A DNA stretch of 54,385 nucleotides from the NCBI GenBank assembly GCA_964195485.1, contig CAXMPG010000122.1:1-54385 (forward strand). Direction: 5' to 3'. Position 1 is the first letter of the stretch. Each line of letters begins with the position of its first letter. This document shows, one piece after another, positions 35,573 to 44,858 of the stretch. The notes beneath the pieces were generated by a model. That model had not been told where the DNA came from and made no database searches. It was given only the letters and a program-made list of their open reading frames with translations. The stretch comes from CAJXZP01 sp964195485. Lineage in GTDB: Bacteria > Bacteroidota > Bacteroidia > Flavobacteriales_G > Salibacteraceae. The translations under genes were made by a program, and so were the position numbers.

Positions 35573-38500
35573 ATGGCTTTTAATAAAGACACAAAACAAC
35601 AAAGTAGTTTTAGTAAAATCACTATCTCTTTGGCTAGCCCAGAGATGATTCGTAATTCATCAAGTGGTGAGGTACTAAAACCAGAAACTATAAATTACCG
35701 TACTTATAAACCAGAACGTGACGGATTATTCTGTGAGCGTATTTTTGGTCCGGTAAAAGATTACGAATGTCACTGTGGTAAATACAAAAGAATCCGTTAT
35801 AAAGGAATCGTTTGTGACCGTTGTGGGGTTGAAGTTACAGAGAAAAAAGTAAGACGTGAACGTATGGGTCACATTGCTTTAGTAGTTCCTGTAGCACATA
35901 TCTGGTATTTTAAATCATTACCAAATAAAATTGGTTACTTACTTGGTTTACCTTCAAAGAAATTAGATACTATCATTTATTATGAGAAGTATGTAGTTAT
36001 CCAAGCGGGTGGAGCAACTAATGATGAAGGTGAAGCAATTAGTTACTTAGACTTCTTAAGTGAAGAAGAGTATTTAGATGCTATGGATCGTCTTCCTCAA
36101 GATAACCAATATTTAGAAGATTCTGATCCAAACAAATTCATCGCTAAGATGGGTGCGGAAGCATTAGAAGATTTATTACGTAATTTGGATTTAGATTCAT
36201 TATCATATGAATTACGTCACAAAGCAAATATTGAAACTTCACAGCAACGTAAAGCGGAAGCTTTAAAAAGATTACAAGTTGTTGAAGGGTTTAGAGATGC
36301 AAATCTTAGACTAGAAAATCGTCCTGAATGGATGATTATCAAGGTTGTTCCAGTTACTCCTCCAGAATTGAGACCTTTGGTTCCTCTTGATGGTGGTCGT
36401 TTTGCAACGTCAGATTTAAATGATTTATACCGTAGAGTAATTATTCGTAACAACCGTTTGAAACGTTTGATCGAAATTAAAGCTCCGGAGGTAATTCTAC
36501 GTAATGAGAAACGTATGCTTCAAGAAGCTGTGGATTCATTATTAGATAATTCAAGAAAATCTAGTGCTGTTAAAACAGATTCAAACCGTGCATTAAAATC
36601 TCTTTCTGATTCATTGAAAGGTAAGCAAGGTCGTTTCCGTCAGAATTTATTGGGTAAACGTGTGGATTATTCAGCACGTTCGGTAATTGTTGTTGGTCCT
36701 AACTTAGAAATGCACGAATGTGGTATTCCTAAAAATATGGCTGCAGAATTATACAAGCCGTTTATTATTCGTAAATTGATTGAGCGTGGTATTGTTAAAA
36801 CGGTAAAATCAGCAAAGAAAATTGTAGATAAGAAAGAACCTGTTGTTTGGGATATTCTGGAAAATGTACTGAAAGGTCATCCAGTATTACTGAACAGGGC
36901 TCCAACTCTTCACAGACTGGGTATTCAAGCTTTCCAACCAAAATTGGTAGAAGGTAAAGCTATCCAATTGCATCCATTAGCATGTTCTGCATTTAATGCG
37001 GATTTTGATGGGGATCAAATGGCAGTTCACTTACCATTAGGTAACGCTGCAATTTTAGAGGCACAAGTTTTAATGCTTGGATCTCATAATATTTTGAACC
37101 CTGCAAATGGTGCTCCTATTACTGTTCCTTCTCAGGATATGGTACTTGGATTATATTACATTACTAAAGCTAGAAGATCAGACGAGAACCTTAAGATTAA
37201 AGGGGAAGATATGACTTTCTATTCTTCGGAAGAAGTAGAGATTGCATTTAATGAAGGTAAACTTGATTTACACGCAAATATTAAATGTAGAGTTCATGTT
37301 TTAGAATCGGACGGAAGTAGAGTTGAAAAGATTATTGATACCACTTGTGGTAGAGTAATGTTCAACGAATTTGTTCCTGAAGAAGTTGGATATATTAATG
37401 AAGTATTGACTAAGAAATCTTTAAGAGATATTATTGGTCTGATCATGAAAATATCTGGAGTTACTAGAACTGCAAGGTTCTTGGATGACATTAAAGGTTT
37501 AGGATTCTTCTGGGCATTCAAAGGTGGGTTATCATTCAACATCAATGATGTTATGATTCCAGCAGAGAAAGTTTCATTAGTGGAGGGTGCTAAAGTGAAA
37601 GTGGCTGAGATTATGGGTAATTATAACATGGGTTTAATTACTAATAATGAACGTTACAATCAAATTATTGATATCTGGACACATACCAATTCAAAATTGA
37701 CAAATATCTTGATGACTGCATTGGAAAATGACAATCAAGGTTTCAACTCCATTTATATGATGTTCCATTCTGGTGCAAGGGGTTCGAAAGAGCAAATTCG
37801 TCAGTTAGCTGGTATGAGGGGATTGATGGCAAAACCGAAAAAATCGGGAGCGCAAGGAGGTTCAATTATTGAGAATCCTATTTTAGCTAACTTTAAGGAA
37901 GGTTTATCAATTCTTGATTACTTTATATCTACTCACGGTGCACGTAAAGGTTTAGCGGATACGGCATTGAAAACAGCCGATGCGGGTTATTTAACACGTA
38001 GATTGGTGGATGTTTCTCAAGACGTTATTATTTCGGATACTGATTGTGGAACCTTAAGGGGTTTAACGGTTTCAGCATTAAAGAAAAATGATGATATTGT
38101 AGAAGATTTGTTTGACCGTATTGTTGGTAGAACTACTGTACATGATGTTTATAATCCTGAAACAGAGGAAGAAATCATTGCTGCTGGAGAAGAAATTACA
38201 GAAGATGTTGCTAGAAAAATCGAAGACTGTGGAATTGAATCAGTTGAAGTTCGTTCAGTATTGACATGTGAGACTCTTCGTGGTGTTTGTGGTAAATGTT
38301 ATGGAACTAACCTAGCTACAAATGGGAAAGTACAAAAAGGTGAAGCTGTAGGCGTTGTTGCTGCTCAATCAATTGGGGAGCCGGGTACACAGTTAACACT
38401 TCGTACATTCCACGTGGGTGGTACGGCAAGTAATATTGCTGCAGAGTCAAGTCATATTGCAAAATTTGATGGAAAGTTAATTCTAGAGGATGTTAAAACT

Positions 38501-39880
38501 GTAGAAAGAACGAATGACAATGGTGATGTAGAAAATGTTGTTATTGGTAGAGCTGGTGAAGTTAGAATAATGGACACCACTACGAATATGACTTTAATGT
38601 CAACCAATATTCCTTATGGGTCTACATTATTAATTACACGATCTAAGAAAGTGAAAAAGGGCGATGTTATTTGTTCTTGGGATCCATATAACGCTGTAAT
38701 TGTATCAGAATTTGCTGGTGTTGTTGCTTTCAATAATATTGAAGCAGGAAAAACATTCCGTGAAGAGTCTGATGAACAAACAGGTTTCTCTGAAAAAGTA
38801 ATTATTGAGAGAAAAGATAGAAAAATGGTTCCTTTAATTAGGGTTAACGATAAAGACGGAAATCAATTACGTTCTTATAACCTACCAGTTGGGGCACACA
38901 TAATCACCGAAGAAGGAAGTTCAGCAAAATCAGGTGAGATTTTAGTGAAAATCCCACGTTCTGCTGGTGGTTCAAGTGATATTACGGGTGGTTTACCTCG
39001 TGTAACAGAGTTATTCGAGGCAAGAAATCCTTCTAACCCTGCTGTTGTTTCTGAAATTGACGGATATATTTCTTTTGGTAAAATCAAAAGGGGTAATCAA
39101 GAAATTGTGGTGACATCTAAAACAGGAGAAGTTAAAAAGTATTTAGTGTCTTTATCTAAACATATTTTGGCACAGGAGAATGACTGGGTAAGAGCGGGTC
39201 AACCGTTATCAGATGGAGCTACAACTCCAAGTGATATCTTAGCTATTAAAGGTCCTACTGCTGTTCAAGAATACATTGTAAATGAAATACAAGAGGTATA
39301 TCGTCTACAGGGTGTGAAGATTAATGATAAACACTTTGAAGTTATCGTTCGTCAAATGATGCGTAAAGTGGATGTTGTTGATGCTGGTGATACTAAATTC
39401 TTAGAAAAACAAATCATTAACAAAAGTGATTTCCAAATTCAAAATGACTGGATTTATGGTCGCTTAATTGTGGAAGATGCGGGTGATTCAAATGAGTTAA
39501 AAGAAGGTCAAATTATTTCAGCTAGAAAATTACGTGATGTAAATTCTAGATTAAAAAGAAATGACCAGACATTAGTAGAATCTAGAGACGCAATGCCTGC
39601 GACATCTAAACCGGTGTTACAAGGTATAACTAGAGCATCGCTTCAAACAGGTAGTTTCATCTCTGCTGCTTCCTTCCAGGAAACAACTAAGGTATTGAAT
39701 GAGGCTGCTGTTAAAGGAAAAGAAGATCACTTGTTAGGATTGAAAGAAAACGTAATTGTTGGACATTTAATCCCAGCTGGTACTGGACTTAGTGAATACG
39801 AGAAATTAGTTGTTGGATCTCAACAAGAGTTCAATCAATTAACGGAAGTAGAATCAAATCCGGATATTATAGATTTATAA
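35573..39880 (+). CDS. rpoC: DNA-directed RNA polymerase subunit beta'
   Basis: A 1435-residue beta' subunit. The N-terminal zinc site is CHCGKYKRIRYKGIVCDRCG. The active centre is AFNADFDGDQMAVHLPL with the Mg2+-binding Asp triad. The bridge helix and trigger loop regions (RGLMAKPKKSGAQGG, TQLTLRTFHVGGTA) and the second zinc site (LTCETLRGVCGKCYG) are all present. The C-terminus ends VESNPDIIDL. A strong terminator follows 20 bp later. Confidence 0.98.
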   Translation: MAFNKDTKQQSSFSKITISLASPEMIRNSSSGEVLKPETINYRTYKPERDGLFCERIFGPVKDYECHCGKYKRIRYKGIVCDRCGVEVTEKKVRRERMGHIALVVPVAHIWYFKSLPNKIGYLLGLPSKKLDTIIYYEKYVVIQAGGATNDEGEAISYLDFLSEEEYLDAMDRLPQDNQYLEDSDPNKFIAKMGAEALEDLLRNLDLDSLSYELRHKANIETSQQRKAEALKRLQVVEGFRDANLRLENRPEWMIIKVVPVTPPELRPLVPLDGGRFATSDLNDLYRRVIIRNNRLKRLIEIKAPEVILRNEKRMLQEAVDSLLDNSRKSSAVKTDSNRALKSLSDSLKGKQGRFRQNLLGKRVDYSARSVIVVGPNLEMHECGIPKNMAAELYKPFIIRKLIERGIVKTVKSAKKIVDKKEPVVWDILENVLKGHPVLLNRAPTLHRLGIQAFQPKLVEGKAIQLHPLACSAFNADFDGDQMAVHLPLGNAAILEAQVLMLGSHNILNPANGAPITVPSQDMVLGLYYITKARRSDENLKIKGEDMTFYSSEEVEIAFNEGKLDLHANIKCRVHVLESDGSRVEKIIDTTCGRVMFNEFVPEEVGYINEVLTKKSLRDIIGLIMKISGVTRTARFLDDIKGLGFFWAFKGGLSFNINDVMIPAEKVSLVEGAKVKVAEIMGNYNMGLITNNERYNQIIDIWTHTNSKLTNILMTALENDNQGFNSIYMMFHSGARGSKEQIRQLAGMRGLMAKPKKSGAQGGSIIENPILANFKEGLSILDYFISTHGARKGLADTALKTADAGYLTRRLVDVSQDVIISDTDCGTLRGLTVSALKKNDDIVEDLFDRIVGRTTVHDVYNPETEEEIIAAGEEITEDVARKIEDCGIESVEVRSVLTCETLRGVCGKCYGTNLATNGKVQKGEAVGVVAAQSIGEPGTQLTLRTFHVGGTASNIAAESSHIAKFDGKLILEDVKTVERTNDNGDVENVVIGRAGEVRIMDTTTNMTLMSTNIPYGSTLLITRSKKVKKGDVICSWDPYNAVIVSEFAGVVAFNNIEAGKTFREESDEQTGFSEKVIIERKDRKMVPLIRVNDKDGNQLRSYNLPVGAHIITEEGSSAKSGEILVKIPRSAGGSSDITGGLPRVTELFEARNPSNPAVVSEIDGYISFGKIKRGNQEIVVTSKTGEVKKYLVSLSKHILAQENDWVRAGQPLSDGATTPSDILAIKGPTAVQEYIVNEIQEVYRLQGVKINDKHFEVIVRQMMRKVDVVDAGDTKFLEKQIINKSDFQIQNDWIYGRLIVEDAGDSNELKEGQIISARKLRDVNSRLKRNDQTLVESRDAMPATSKPVLQGITRASLQTGSFISAASFQETTKVLNEAAVKGKEDHLLGLKENVIVGHLIPAGTGLSEYEKLVVGSQQEFNQLTEVESNPDIIDL

Positions 39881-39899
39881 TCTTAAAGATAAACAAATA

Positions 39900-39927
39900 G
39901 AAAAGCCCCGTTTATCGGGGCTTTTTT
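39900..39927 (+). terminator. rho-independent terminator after rpoC
   Basis: A perfect stem AAAAGCCCCG / CGGGGCTTTT with loop TTTAT ends in a T run. It closes the rpoBC transcript 20 bp after the stop codon. Confidence 0.92.
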
Positions 39928-39945
39928 GTAACTAATAATTTTATT

Positions 39946-40266
39946 ATGGAAAATCAAGATCCAAACAAAGGCCAACTTAATATTGAATTGAGTGAAGAAA
40001 TGGCAGAAGGAACATATTCTAACTTAGCTATTTTAACACATTCTCACTCAGAGTTTATTGTTGATTTCGTACAAGTAATGCCTGGAGCACCTAAAGCAAA
40101 AGTTAAATCTAGAATTATTTTGACTCCTCAACACGCAAAAAGACTTCTTTTAGCGCTTCAAGATAACATTACTAAGTATGAGCAACAACATGGTCATATT
40201 AAAGAAGGAGAGCCTCAAGGTGGAGCTATTCCAATGAATTTTGGAGGTCCTACTACGCAAGCGTAG
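39946..40266 (+). CDS. DUF3467 domain-containing protein
   Basis: A 106-residue protein matching DUF3467. The core is LNIELSEEMAEGTYSNLAIL, then HSHSEFIVDFVQVMPGAPKA and SRIILTPQHAKRLLLALQDN. The end is a Gly-rich tail. The function is unknown. It sits just after the rpoC terminator, a location that is conserved in Bacteroidota. Its stop codon is 1 bp from the end of the convergent patatin gene. Confidence 0.85.
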   Translation: MENQDPNKGQLNIELSEEMAEGTYSNLAILTHSHSEFIVDFVQVMPGAPKAKVKSRIILTPQHAKRLLLALQDNITKYEQQHGHIKEGEPQGGAIPMNFGGPTTQA

Positions 40267-40267
40267 G

Positions 40268-42574
40268 TTAGTGATAAGCTGATTTATTGAAAAGAATATA
40301 ACCAAAGTTAAGAAGCACTGTTATTGGTGCTTCTTCTTCTGGGCTTATATCCGGATTGTTGTAGTAATAATTGGTCGAAAAGCTTAACGGTCCTATTGGC
40401 GTTTGGTAAGCTATTACTCCAGAAATTATTGCAAATCTATCGGCAAAGGGTGTCCCATATTCCACTTGACCATCAGCTCCTTGTATATAAGCCCTATAGG
40501 GTTGAAAAATATAACCCTCCATTCTAATTTGTAATTTCTTTAGTGGTAGAAAAATAAACTGAGCCCCAACTGCCCCATATTTATTAGCATGAAAGCTTTC
40601 TAAAAATAAAGTTTTACTATCTGGTGTTGGTTTAAAGGAAGGAGATTGAATTACAGTAGAAGTGTAATTTTTAAAGAATCCCATCCCTGAATATGCACCT
40701 GAAAGTGTTAATCCAATTCTAAATTTCTCAGCTGTTTTAAAATATTTCTGAAAGTCAAATTTCAATTGTAGAAAGGTATGGGCCGTACGCGATTGTTCTT
40801 CCACAGGAGAGGTGGATCCAGGAGTGTAAAACTCATTTCCACTTGTATATGTTGCCATTACTCTTATTTGGCTTCCATTATAAGCGAATTGTTTCTGATT
40901 TAAGCTACTGGAAGATAGTTCTATTTTTGCGTTTAACCCATTAAATCGAGTATCATCAGTTGTATCTGTAGGAGTGAATGATTTGGTTTGGTAATATCTC
41001 GACTCCATTTGTAAATAGGCTAATTCTACGGAAAGTTTTAAACGATTTCCTAATCCGGTACCAACCTCAATCCCGGAGTATAACTCCCCTTCAATAATGT
41101 AATTAGGTTTTTCAGAAACAAAAAGATTAGCTTGTTTACTTTCAAACCAATTCCAATTATGAATGACCATTTTAGGTTTAACGTAGAAGGGTAGTTTAGA
41201 TGGAAAGTCAAATTGGGTGTAAATATTAAGGGCCTGGTACATCTTTCCATAATGGGTGGAACCCCCCATTTTGAAACCAAACGTAGATAAGTTATTAAAG
41301 CTAAAGCTGGCAAAACCTTCTGACACTGGGCGAGATGCAATATTGCCTCCTATATCAAGGGTAATTGCCTTAATTGGACTTACGTCTACAATGGCATCGT
41401 ATTTCTTAGTATCTGGATCAAACTGGAGCTTTGTCCGAATGTCTTCAATATAAGACTCTTGGAATAGGCGGTAATAATTTCGTTCAAAAGTGGCTAGATC
41501 TAGACCAACTTGCTTTTTTCTTTTTCGGTTTAAAACGGAGCCAGCATACTTAGCCTGCTTTGTGTTTATACCCCTAAAAATGATTTTATTTATTATGATA
41601 GAATCTTTTTTCTGCTTGAACTTATTGGTTAATACTATATTGGAATCTGCAGGGGAAAGATGATATTTTATATGCTGTATATGTCTTAAGGTTTCTACGT
41701 ACCCAGAATCAATGGCTTCTTGAGCATTTTCAAAATTGAATGTTCCAAAATTTATGGTGGGTTCAATAAGTTCTCCGTCAATGCAGTAAATACTATAATC
41801 CGTAGGTTTTACTAGGATGTTTTGAAGCTGTCCAAATAAATCGTCTACATCAGGTTCTGGAATATTTTTTGAAACATTACTACCAATAATGTAATCTGGA
41901 CTAAAGTCATTACACATAACATCTACCGGGAAGTTATTATATATACCGCCATCATACATAAGATGGCCATTGATTTTTATAGGTCGTATAAAAAATGGAT
42001 AAGACATTGAAGCCCTTATTGCCTCGGTTAAACTCCCATTTTTAAAAACGACTAATTCTTTGGTAACCACATCTGCAGCTACACATCGAAATGGGATCAT
42101 TAAACTATCAAAATTGTATTTGGCCAACATTTCTGCTTCCGCAAGGTATTTAACCACATCCATATCAAAGGTCTCAGATGATATTATTTGAGACGGAAGA
42201 AGTAAGGTGTAACCATCTTTATTCTTTTTAAAGCGTAATGATATTATTCCAGGGTTTGGCTCTGGGTGTGGGTAGTAGTAATGAAATTCTGATGGTAATT
42301 CTCCCGTACTAATGTCTAGAAATTCAGGGGAAGTAAAATATTTTTCTATTTGAGTTATTGGAACCCCACTAGCATATAATGCACCTATTAATGCGCCCAT
42401 TGAAGTCCCAGAAATGAAATCTATGGGAACATTATTTTCTTCTAAAGCTTTAATAACTCCAATGTGTGCCAAAGCATCCGCACCACCGCCACTTAATACC
42501 AGTCCAACTTTTTGAGCTGGTGATATAAGATGAACGAAAACTGCGATAATTATTAATGGAATTACTTTACGCAT
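40268..42574 (-). CDS. patatin-like phospholipase with C-terminal Omp85-like barrel
   Basis: A 768-residue outer-membrane protein of the PlpD-like type. A signal peptide (MRKVIPLIIIAVFVHLISPAQ) precedes the patatin domain. The Ser-Asp dyad is Ser58 (GTSMG) and Asp208 (YDGGIYNNFPVD). A POTRA-like segment (residues about 330-405) and a C-terminal beta-barrel (to FGYILFNKS) follow. The oxyanion region reads SGGGADALAHIG, with Asp33 where most patatins have Lys or Arg. In the family, the esterase or phospholipase part is carried across or to the outer membrane by the barrel. It is convergent with DUF3467 and 43 bp downstream of the metal-receptor-like gene, possibly in one minus-strand transcript. 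Confidence 0.9.
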   Translation of the reverse strand: MRKVIPLIIIAVFVHLISPAQKVGLVLSGGGADALAHIGVIKALEENNVPIDFISGTSMGALIGALYASGVPITQIEKYFTSPEFLDISTGELPSEFHYYYPHPEPNPGIISLRFKKNKDGYTLLLPSQIISSETFDMDVVKYLAEAEMLAKYNFDSLMIPFRCVAADVVTKELVVFKNGSLTEAIRASMSYPFFIRPIKINGHLMYDGGIYNNFPVDVMCNDFSPDYIIGSNVSKNIPEPDVDDLFGQLQNILVKPTDYSIYCIDGELIEPTINFGTFNFENAQEAIDSGYVETLRHIQHIKYHLSPADSNIVLTNKFKQKKDSIIINKIIFRGINTKQAKYAGSVLNRKRKKQVGLDLATFERNYYRLFQESYIEDIRTKLQFDPDTKKYDAIVDVSPIKAITLDIGGNIASRPVSEGFASFSFNNLSTFGFKMGGSTHYGKMYQALNIYTQFDFPSKLPFYVKPKMVIHNWNWFESKQANLFVSEKPNYIIEGELYSGIEVGTGLGNRLKLSVELAYLQMESRYYQTKSFTPTDTTDDTRFNGLNAKIELSSSSLNQKQFAYNGSQIRVMATYTSGNEFYTPGSTSPVEEQSRTAHTFLQLKFDFQKYFKTAEKFRIGLTLSGAYSGMGFFKNYTSTVIQSPSFKPTPDSKTLFLESFHANKYGAVGAQFIFLPLKKLQIRMEGYIFQPYRAYIQGADGQVEYGTPFADRFAIISGVIAYQTPIGPLSFSTNYYYNNPDISPEEEAPITVLLNFGYILFNKSAYH

Positions 42575-42617
42575 AGGTGCAAATCTAAGGATTGATAATG
42601 AAAGAATACAATAAGTT

Positions 42618-43358
42618 TTAATAGAGCTCTTTTAAAAGATTTTCAAAGTAAATTGGAGCTAACTTCATCCGTGAGCCGTACCAGGAAAACATTTCTCCGT
42701 CAACGAGTAAGACCTTAGTATTTGGTAGTAATTGCGCATAAGCCTCCACATGTTTTTGTTGGAATGGGAATGGCTCGGAGGACAAAAACAAAAACTCCGG
42801 ATTTAATTTAATTAAATCTTCTTCGGTTTGTTCTGGATACCTTGATTTTTCCTCTTTTAATATATTGGTCATACCAATCTCTGCGGCCATCTGATTAATA
42901 AATGTATCTCTGCCTGCAAGCATTATCGGATCTTGCCAAATCACGTATGCGAAAGTTTGATTAGTTAAGCGGACTTTAGATTTAAGCGTTCTAAATTTTG
43001 CTTTTATTTCGATAATTAACTGGTTTGCGTTAGACTCACAATCAGTCTTAATACCTAGTTCTTTAATGACCCTGAAAGTATCGTTGAGGGTATAGATGTC
43101 AGTTACCCAAACGTTACAGTGTTTTTGTAATTCCTCAATATCTGATTTTGAATTTTCTTCCTTATTTGCAATAATTAAATCCGGAGATAGGGAAATCACC
43201 CGGTCTAATTTTACTGTCTTTGTTCCTCCAATTTTCTGAATATTTTTAGTTTTTTGTTTTGGATGAATGCAAAAACGAGTAACGCCAACAACTTGGTTTT
43301 CCAATCCTAAATCGAAGAGTAATTCTGTAAGTGATGGAACTAAAGAAACAATTTTCAT
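42618..43358 (-). CDS. helical-backbone metal receptor / ABC-type binding protein (BtuF-like)
   Basis: A 246-residue protein of the TroA/BtuF fold. MKIVSLVPSLTELLFDLGLE, VVGVTRFCIHPK, KLDRVISLSPDLIIANKEEN and LFLSSEPFPFQQKH are typical of cobalamin or iron-siderophore binding proteins. It has no signal peptide or lipobox: the first residues are already strand 1 of the fold. This leaderless form is common in Bacteroidota and other phyla and may act in the cytoplasm. No permease or ATPase gene is nearby. A -7-like TAGGTTTG (minus strand, 43388-43395) lies 30 bp upstream. Confidence 0.85.
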   Translation of the reverse strand: MKIVSLVPSLTELLFDLGLENQVVGVTRFCIHPKQKTKNIQKIGGTKTVKLDRVISLSPDLIIANKEENSKSDIEELQKHCNVWVTDIYTLNDTFRVIKELGIKTDCESNANQLIIEIKAKFRTLKSKVRLTNQTFAYVIWQDPIMLAGRDTFINQMAAEIGMTNILKEEKSRYPEQTEEDLIKLNPEFLFLSSEPFPFQQKHVEAYAQLLPNTKVLLVDGEMFSWYGSRMKLAPIYFENLLKELY

Positions 43359-43488
43359 GATTTTAATATCGAGTAATTATCTAAATACAAACCTAAGTAT
43401 CATCGATTAATTATCACGGTTATTAGTTAGATTTGTGTAGCTGGTTCTAAAAAATAATCGATATTGAAATGTAAGTAAATGACTACCT

Positions 43489-44403
43489 ATGAGTAATAAT
43501 CTTTCTATAAATAAATATGCGGCAATTGATATAGGTTCAAATGCCATGCGTTTATTGATTTCTATGGTTGTGAATGATGGAAATGAAGTGACCACAAAAA
43601 GGGTTTCCTTAGTAAGACTTCCAGTAAGATTAGGTCAGGATGCATTTACTAGTAAAGCCCTTACGCAGGAAACGGTAGCTAAGTTCTTAGATGGTATGAA
43701 AGCCTTCCAAATCATAATGGATATTCACGGAGTAAATGATTATTTGGGAGTGGCTACATCAGCTATGCGCGAAGCAAAGAACGGACCTAAAACCATTGCC
43801 TTAGTGAAAGAGTCTACCGGAATTGAAATTGATATTATTGATGGTAAAAAGGAGGCTGAAATAATTTTCAAAGCTCACTTTAGGAATAGCTCCTATGATG
43901 ATTGTAATTATATATACGTGGATGTTGGCGGGGGGAGCACTGAGGTTACTATTCTTTCAGGGAGTACCATAATTGCTTCTAAATCGTTTAAAATTGGAAC
44001 TATACGAATGATGAACGACATGGTGAGTAAAGAGCGATGGGCGGAATTGAAAGAGTGGGTGAAAATTGAAACACAATCATTAGAGCATATTGAAATGATC
44101 GGGTCTGGGGGTAATATTAACCGGATTTATAAACTAATGGATGTAGAATATCCGAGCCCTGTTTTGTATCACGAATTTAAAAGCATTAAAGAAACTTTGG
44201 GTAAAATGAGTTTTGATCAACGGATTAAAGAATTTAAGCTAAATCCAGACCGAGCAGATGTAATTGTTCATGCCTCAGAAATCTATTTTTCAATCATGAA
44301 ATGGGCAGATAGTAGTATTCTGCATGTTCCACGTATTGGCCTTTCTGATGGAATAATTCAATTACTTCAAGAGAAACATTCAAATGATGATTCTCTGATA
44401 TAA
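43489..44403 (+). CDS. Ppx/GppA family phosphatase (exopolyphosphatase-like)
   Basis: A 304-residue protein of the ASKHA phosphotransferase superfamily. Phosphate 1 is AIDIGSNAMRLLI, phosphate 2 is IYVDVGGGSTEVTIL, and the adenosine-like motif is MIGSGGNINRIYKL. VATSAMREAKNG is the conserved Ppx/GppA segment. It lacks the C-terminal HD-like domain of the long E. coli Ppx, as do most Bacteroidota members. It may cleave polyphosphate, pppGpp, or both. A -7-like TAGATTTG is at 43428-43435. Confidence 0.9.
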   Translation: MSNNLSINKYAAIDIGSNAMRLLISMVVNDGNEVTTKRVSLVRLPVRLGQDAFTSKALTQETVAKFLDGMKAFQIIMDIHGVNDYLGVATSAMREAKNGPKTIALVKESTGIEIDIIDGKKEAEIIFKAHFRNSSYDDCNYIYVDVGGGSTEVTILSGSTIIASKSFKIGTIRMMNDMVSKERWAELKEWVKIETQSLEHIEMIGSGGNINRIYKLMDVEYPSPVLYHEFKSIKETLGKMSFDQRIKEFKLNPDRADVIVHASEIYFSIMKWADSSILHVPRIGLSDGIIQLLQEKHSNDDSLI

Positions 44404-44440
44404 TATGATGTCTTTTTAATCGCTCATTACAAGTTGAAAA

Positions 44441-44854
44441 CTAAGGGTCTGTTTTCTTTAACTCTCCTTGAAAAACCTCTGTTCCCTTAACTGCGGTGAA
44501 TTTATACCCAGTTCTTGATACACCTGTTATTTTTGACCACATAGTATCTGCTTTTGTGAAGTCTAAATCTTCCGGGTGATCAGTGCTTTCCAATGTGAGG
44601 TAATACTCACAGTCGCTCGTCCAAACAATGGTATATTTATCCGTGTAAATATATCCACCATCACCATTTAAATTATACTCAATTTGTTGGTTGGCTGTTC
44701 TTTCAATTCTGATATCCTCACTACCTTCATATTTGAAAGTTCCCGTTTTAAAGTAGTTACATGAAGTAGCGTTTGGTTCGTTAGTACCCCCTTGACAGTT
44801 GCCAAGTAAGGCAGATATAATTAGGAACCCAAATATTTTAATAGCGTTTTGCAT
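44441..44854 (-). CDS. small predicted lipoprotein of unknown function
   Basis: A 137-residue protein with a lipoprotein-type signal (MQNAIKIFGFLIISALLGNC) and a likely lipidated Cys20; Asn at -1 is less usual than Gly or Ala. The mature part is beta-rich, with pairs of aromatic residues (CNYFKTGTFKY, TDKYTIVWTSDCEYYLTLES), and looks like a lipocalin-like or DUF-type small beta-barrel. No family was recognised with certainty. It starts 4 bp after purB on the same strand and is probably cotranscribed with it. Confidence 0.75.
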   Translation of the reverse strand: MQNAIKIFGFLIISALLGNCQGGTNEPNATSCNYFKTGTFKYEGSEDIRIERTANQQIEYNLNGDGGYIYTDKYTIVWTSDCEYYLTLESTDHPEDLDFTKADTMWSKITGVSRTGYKFTAVKGTEVFQGELKKTDP

Positions 44855-44858
44855 GGTA

